The notes under the pieces were generated by a model. The model was not told where the DNA came from and did not search any database. It worked only from the letters and a program-made list of their open reading frames with translations. Positions 61,558-64,000 of a stretch of DNA of 64,000 bases are shown one piece after another. Origin of the DNA: Brachybacterium huguangmaarense (GTDB lineage Bacteria > Actinomycetota > Actinomycetes > Actinomycetales > Dermabacteraceae). The stretch lies in the NCBI RefSeq assembly GCF_025725725.1, contig NZ_CP107020.1, positions 434,001 through 498,000 of the forward strand, in the 5' to 3' direction. The first letter of the stretch is position 1. Every line of letters begins with the position of its first letter. A program made the translations under genes and the position numbers.

Positions 61558-62868
61558 TCAGCGCGTGGACGAGAGCTCGTCGCGCATCTGCTCGAACCCA
61601 TGCTGATAGAGCAGAGCGAACCACAGACCCGCTGTCGCATGGTTCGACGCCAGCTGGAACTCCGGGTGCCGTCCTTGCAGCAGGAGTCGCAGCCCGGCGT
61701 GCTCGATGTCGAACGGCAGTGAGATCAGCATCGCGGACTCCCAGGAGTCCGTCGCCGCATGAACACCGGGCTGGATCTCCGCCCAGGTCCGGTCCAGTCG
61801 TGCCAAAAAGACGAAGTACGGCTGCCACCGCTGGTGATCGAAGGCGAATCCCACCTCGATGAGATCCGTGACCTTGGCGATGTGATCCGACCGTGGCCCG
61901 ACGTGGAGCTCTTCACGCAGCGCACGCCGCGCGCCGGCGATCGGGCTGAAGTTCCCGTCATCGTCGACATCGGTCGGGATCAGGCCCTCTGCGACCACAT
62001 GGACGGGGCGCCGCGAGCCCTCGGCGTCGCCGGGGCCTGCCACGAACGTGCGCAGCCGCACGCTCAGCAGCACCCGGTTGTTGCTCGTGACGGCCACGGT
62101 GCCCGAGCCGATGGTCGCCGGGATCGGCAACTCGCCGACATCCAGGACACTGTGGGGGTCGCATCCCAGTACGTCACGCAGACTGCGCTCGGAGCCGTCG
62201 TCGGCGACGAGTGTGCGGTCGAGCTTCAGCGCCGTGCTCGCGAACTCGAAGTACGTGGTCGTACCCAGCGTGAAGGAGTAGTGAGGGACGCGTCGTCCGT
62301 TCTCGACGCGCAGCTCGAGGCTAGCGTCCAGAAGGTCGGCTGCGTCGAGATCGACGAACATGAGGCCGAGGGCGTCGGCACGTTCCCGATCCCCCTGCAG
62401 CCACTCCTCTCGAACGGCGTCCACCGCCGGGTGCCGCGACCGTCGCGCCCCCGTGGTGGTGTAGGTGCATGACGCGCGTCGAGTCCAGGGAACTCCCTGC
62501 GTGCAGGACACCACGATGCTCATGTGCGGGATCGTCATCTCGCCCACGGTCAGCGCGCGCGTCTTCCATGAGTCCTCGGAGAAACGCCGCACGATCTGCT
62601 TCTCCCGGCGGGAGGCGAGGCGGTGGCGCAGAGCGAAGAGCGCCACAAGGCCGGCCGCCGCGAGCGTCAGGATCGTGCCGATGACCGAGGAGATCAGCTC
62701 GCGTGCGAAGCTGCCATCGTCCGTGTCGTAGAAGAGCATGGAGCAACTCCACAGGAGTGCGCCCGACAGGAGCAGGAGGGCGAAGGGACGCACCAACCAT
62801 TGGTGAAGGCGCAGCCAGCTCACGGCTCGTCCCACCGCAGTGGTGCGCACGGATCCGCGACGAAGCAT
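61558..62868 (-). CDS. Two-helix membrane protein with Nudix-like C-terminal segment
   Basis: Not assigned to a family. The 436-residue protein has two N-terminal helices (VRPFALLLLSGALLWSCSML and LISSVIGTILTLAAAGLVALFAL), then a long cytoplasmic part. Near residue 320 it reads AGARRALREELHVG, close to the second half of a Nudix box (R-E-x-x-E-E-x-x-G) but lacking the leading G-x5-E and with Ala in the R-E pair, so hydrolase activity is doubtful. Downstream FDHQRWQPYFVFLARLD and the preceding IGSGTVAVTSNNRVLLSVR would fit Nudix beta strands. A TAGTGT box six bases before the ATG supports the start and a leaderless mRNA. It is upstream of the BY-kinase gene on the same strand but 200 bp away. 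Confidence 0.7.
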   Translation of the reverse strand: MLRRGSVRTTAVGRAVSWLRLHQWLVRPFALLLLSGALLWSCSMLFYDTDDGSFARELISSVIGTILTLAAAGLVALFALRHRLASRREKQIVRRFSEDSWKTRALTVGEMTIPHMSIVVSCTQGVPWTRRASCTYTTTGARRSRHPAVDAVREEWLQGDRERADALGLMFVDLDAADLLDASLELRVENGRRVPHYSFTLGTTTYFEFASTALKLDRTLVADDGSERSLRDVLGCDPHSVLDVGELPIPATIGSGTVAVTSNNRVLLSVRLRTFVAGPGDAEGSRRPVHVVAEGLIPTDVDDDGNFSPIAGARRALREELHVGPRSDHIAKVTDLIEVGFAFDHQRWQPYFVFLARLDRTWAEIQPGVHAATDSWESAMLISLPFDIEHAGLRLLLQGRHPEFQLASNHATAGLWFALLYQHGFEQMRDELSSTR

Positions 62869-62874
62869 GGCAAC

Positions 62875-62880
62875 ACACTA
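62875..62880 (-). promoter_or_regulatory. -10 element (TAGTGT) for leaderless membrane-protein mRNA
   Basis: TAGTGT, six bases, then ATG on the minus strand; no ribosome-binding sequence is present. It fixes the start of the Nudix-like membrane protein. Confidence 0.55.
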
Positions 62881-62928
62881 TCGGCGCAGGCGCGAGGGTT
62901 CCCGTCGCTCAGGCCTCCAACCCCCTGC

Positions 62929-63078
62929 TCAGTGCTCGATCGCCCCGGCCACCTGCTCCCGCAGCTCGATGAACTCCGGGAGGCGGCGCATCTCCTCGCC
63001 GAGCGCATGGCCGGACTGCGCGGAGAGGTCGACCTCGAGGTCCAGCACCACGCGCCCGGACGCGAGCATCATCACCCG
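62929..63078 (-). pseudogene. 3'-terminal fragment of an ABC transporter ATPase gene
   Basis: About 49 residues survive, reading RVMMLASGRVVLDLEVDLS, LGEEMRRLPEFIELR and EQVAGAIEH before the stop. The V-x-x-L-A-x-G-R-V then D-L-E-V-D-L and E-F-I-E-L-R pattern is the C-terminal end of SsuB/NrtD-type ATPases. Walker A, signature and Walker B are all absent; upstream the sequence switches to a transporter gene on the opposite strand. Confidence 0.6.
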
Positions 63079-63454
63079 GATCGCCCAGCAGGTCGGCGGA
63101 TCGTTCGGCACGGCGGTGCTCGCGGTGATCCTCACCGGCGCGGCGACGGCCGCAGGAGCGGGCGTGGCGTCGGGGGCCGGCGCCGCGGGAGCGCAGGCGG
63201 CGCTGACCGGGGCGTTCCAGCACTCCTTCTGGTGGGCCATCGGCTTCACCGCGGCGGGCGCGCTCATCTCGTTCGCGCTCCCGGGCCGACCGACGACGAG
63301 CGCCGACGGCGCGGAACAGGCCGGGGGCGGAGCGCGGGCGGCCAGTGGAGCAGCTGCCGGCCCGGCTGCGGGCGGCGAGGGCTCACCGAGCGGCGCGGCG
63401 ACGGCGAGCGGAGCGGAGGCGACGAGCGACCCGCAGGCGAGCGTTCCGGCCTGA
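63062..63454 (+). pseudogene. 3'-terminal fragment of a DHA2-type MFS transporter gene
   Basis: The frame reads ASIITRIAQQVGGSFGTAVL and AFQHSFWWAIGFTAAGALIS, with FALPGRP, which are the last two helices of 14-helix drug:H+ antiporters. A Gly/Ala/Ser-rich tail follows to the stop. At least 350 N-terminal residues are missing; the sequence upstream on this strand is not transporter-like in any frame. It overlaps the ABC ATPase fragment by about 17 bases at the junction. Confidence 0.65.
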
Positions 63455-64000
63455 GGGATGCCGGCCCGAGGGGTGCCGGCCCGACGCCGCACAGCCACGT
63501 CACGACGCGGGCGTCTCGGGCCGGTACCGTCCGACCAGGGCCAGCACGTGGGCGTGTCGGAGCGAGACTGCAGAGTCGAGTCACGACGCGTGCGCGCCGG
63601 CCCAACACCGAGCCGGGCCACGCCGCAGAGCGTGCGCGCTGCGCCGGTACCTGACGACCCGTGGGCAGCGCGTGGGCGTGTCGGAGCGGGACTGCACGGT
63701 CGAGTCACGACGCGTGCGCGCCGGGCCGGCGCAACATGGTCAGGCCCAGCACGGGCGCACCGCGCTGGTACCTCAAGCCCAGGTCCCGGCGCACGCCGTC
63801 CCCGGCCCGCCGACCGTCGAGGTCTCAAGTGCGCGAGGTCCTCTCCGTGCGCGAGGCCGTGCCCCACCGTGGTCCGCGTCCGAAGAGCCGCGCCCGGTGG
63901 CCGGACCGTCGGAGCTGACCCCCTCACCAGCGGAGGCGCCCCTCACGGCATCGGCGTCACCGTACGGCACGAGCGGCCACGCGGAGGACGAGCCGTCGAG
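63455..64000. other. Gene-poor right edge with dispersed repeats
   Basis: No supported gene. A 54-bp direct repeat pair is listed separately, and the motif GTCACGACGCG occurs a third time near 63496. From about 63918 to the edge a minus-strand frame is open (reading SSAWPLVPYGDADAV) and may be the 3' end of a gene beyond the window, but nothing identifies it. Confidence 0.45.
63547..63724. repeat. 54-bp direct repeat pair
   Basis: Copies at 63547-63600 and 63671-63724 share CGTGGGCGTGTCGGAGCG, then GACTGCA and GTCGAGTCACGACGCGTGCG with about three differences. They are 124 bases apart, start to start. Confidence 0.75.

Overview
The window is very GC-rich (about 70% by eye) with long C/G-ending codon runs, bacterial-type Ku plus a Mycobacterium-order LigD, SbcCD, a type II NADH dehydrogenase, DUF6318 and DUF456 proteins and many leaderless TANNNT-N6-start promoters. 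This points to an actinomycete, probably of the Micrococcales; a Dermabacteraceae/Brachybacterium-like host is a guess, not a demonstration. No tRNA, rRNA, CRISPR array or replication origin was recognised.

Layout. 1-6.8 kb: end of phosphoglucomutase, a Ser/Thr-rich surface protein, a low-molecular-weight tyrosine phosphatase, two GNAT acetyltransferases, an APP1-type phosphatase and an aldo/keto reductase. 6.8-13.6 kb (minus strand): a polar amino-acid ABC importer (binding protein, permease, ATPase) and a heterodimeric ABC exporter with one degenerate ATPase half. 13.8-22 kb: a DUF6318 lipid-less secreted protein, an overlapping minus-strand block (VanZ/RDD-like, DUF456, methyltransferase, small membrane protein) and sbcD-sbcC. 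22.1-27.3 kb: a half-length binding-protein-like lipoprotein coupled to a CDF cation transporter, then a carbohydrate ABC importer split into a permease pair (plus) and a convergent binding-protein gene (minus); both promoters carry the same LacI-type half-palindrome. 27.7-32.1 kb: divergent ku and ligD (bacterial NHEJ) around a 54-bp palindrome. 32.5-38.4 kb: two large secreted, SLH-bearing enzymes, an ExeM/NucH-type nuclease and a UshA-type 5'-nucleotidase, which together could turn extracellular DNA into nucleosides and phosphate. 38.8-45.8 kb: ndh and a MoxR-DUF58-transglutaminase operon.

46-61.4 kb is an exopolysaccharide/capsule locus. It starts after a truncated phosphopentomutase-like gene and consists of two converging operons: plus strand epimerase/dehydratase, glycosyltransferase, Wzy-type polymerase, pyruvyl transferase and Wzx-type flippase; minus strand Wzz/BY-kinase, tyrosine phosphatase, a fused phosphoglycosyltransferase-SDR protein and a second glycosyltransferase. 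The arms meet at an intact ISL3-family element with 20-bp perfect inverted repeats, next to the frameshifted relic of a different ISL3 transposase. Base composition drops visibly from about 48.8 to 54 kb, which suggests horizontal acquisition. After 61.5 kb come an unrecognised two-helix membrane protein with a Nudix-like segment and a rearrangement scar that joins the 3' ends of an ABC ATPase gene and a DHA2 transporter gene, followed by gene-poor repeats.

The strongest candidates for follow-up are the ku-ligD palindrome, the codon-usage break inside the nuclease gene, the ribosome-site-sequestering repeat before the sugar permeases, the PNPT-SDR fusion, and the leaderless-promoter pattern that fixes many starts.
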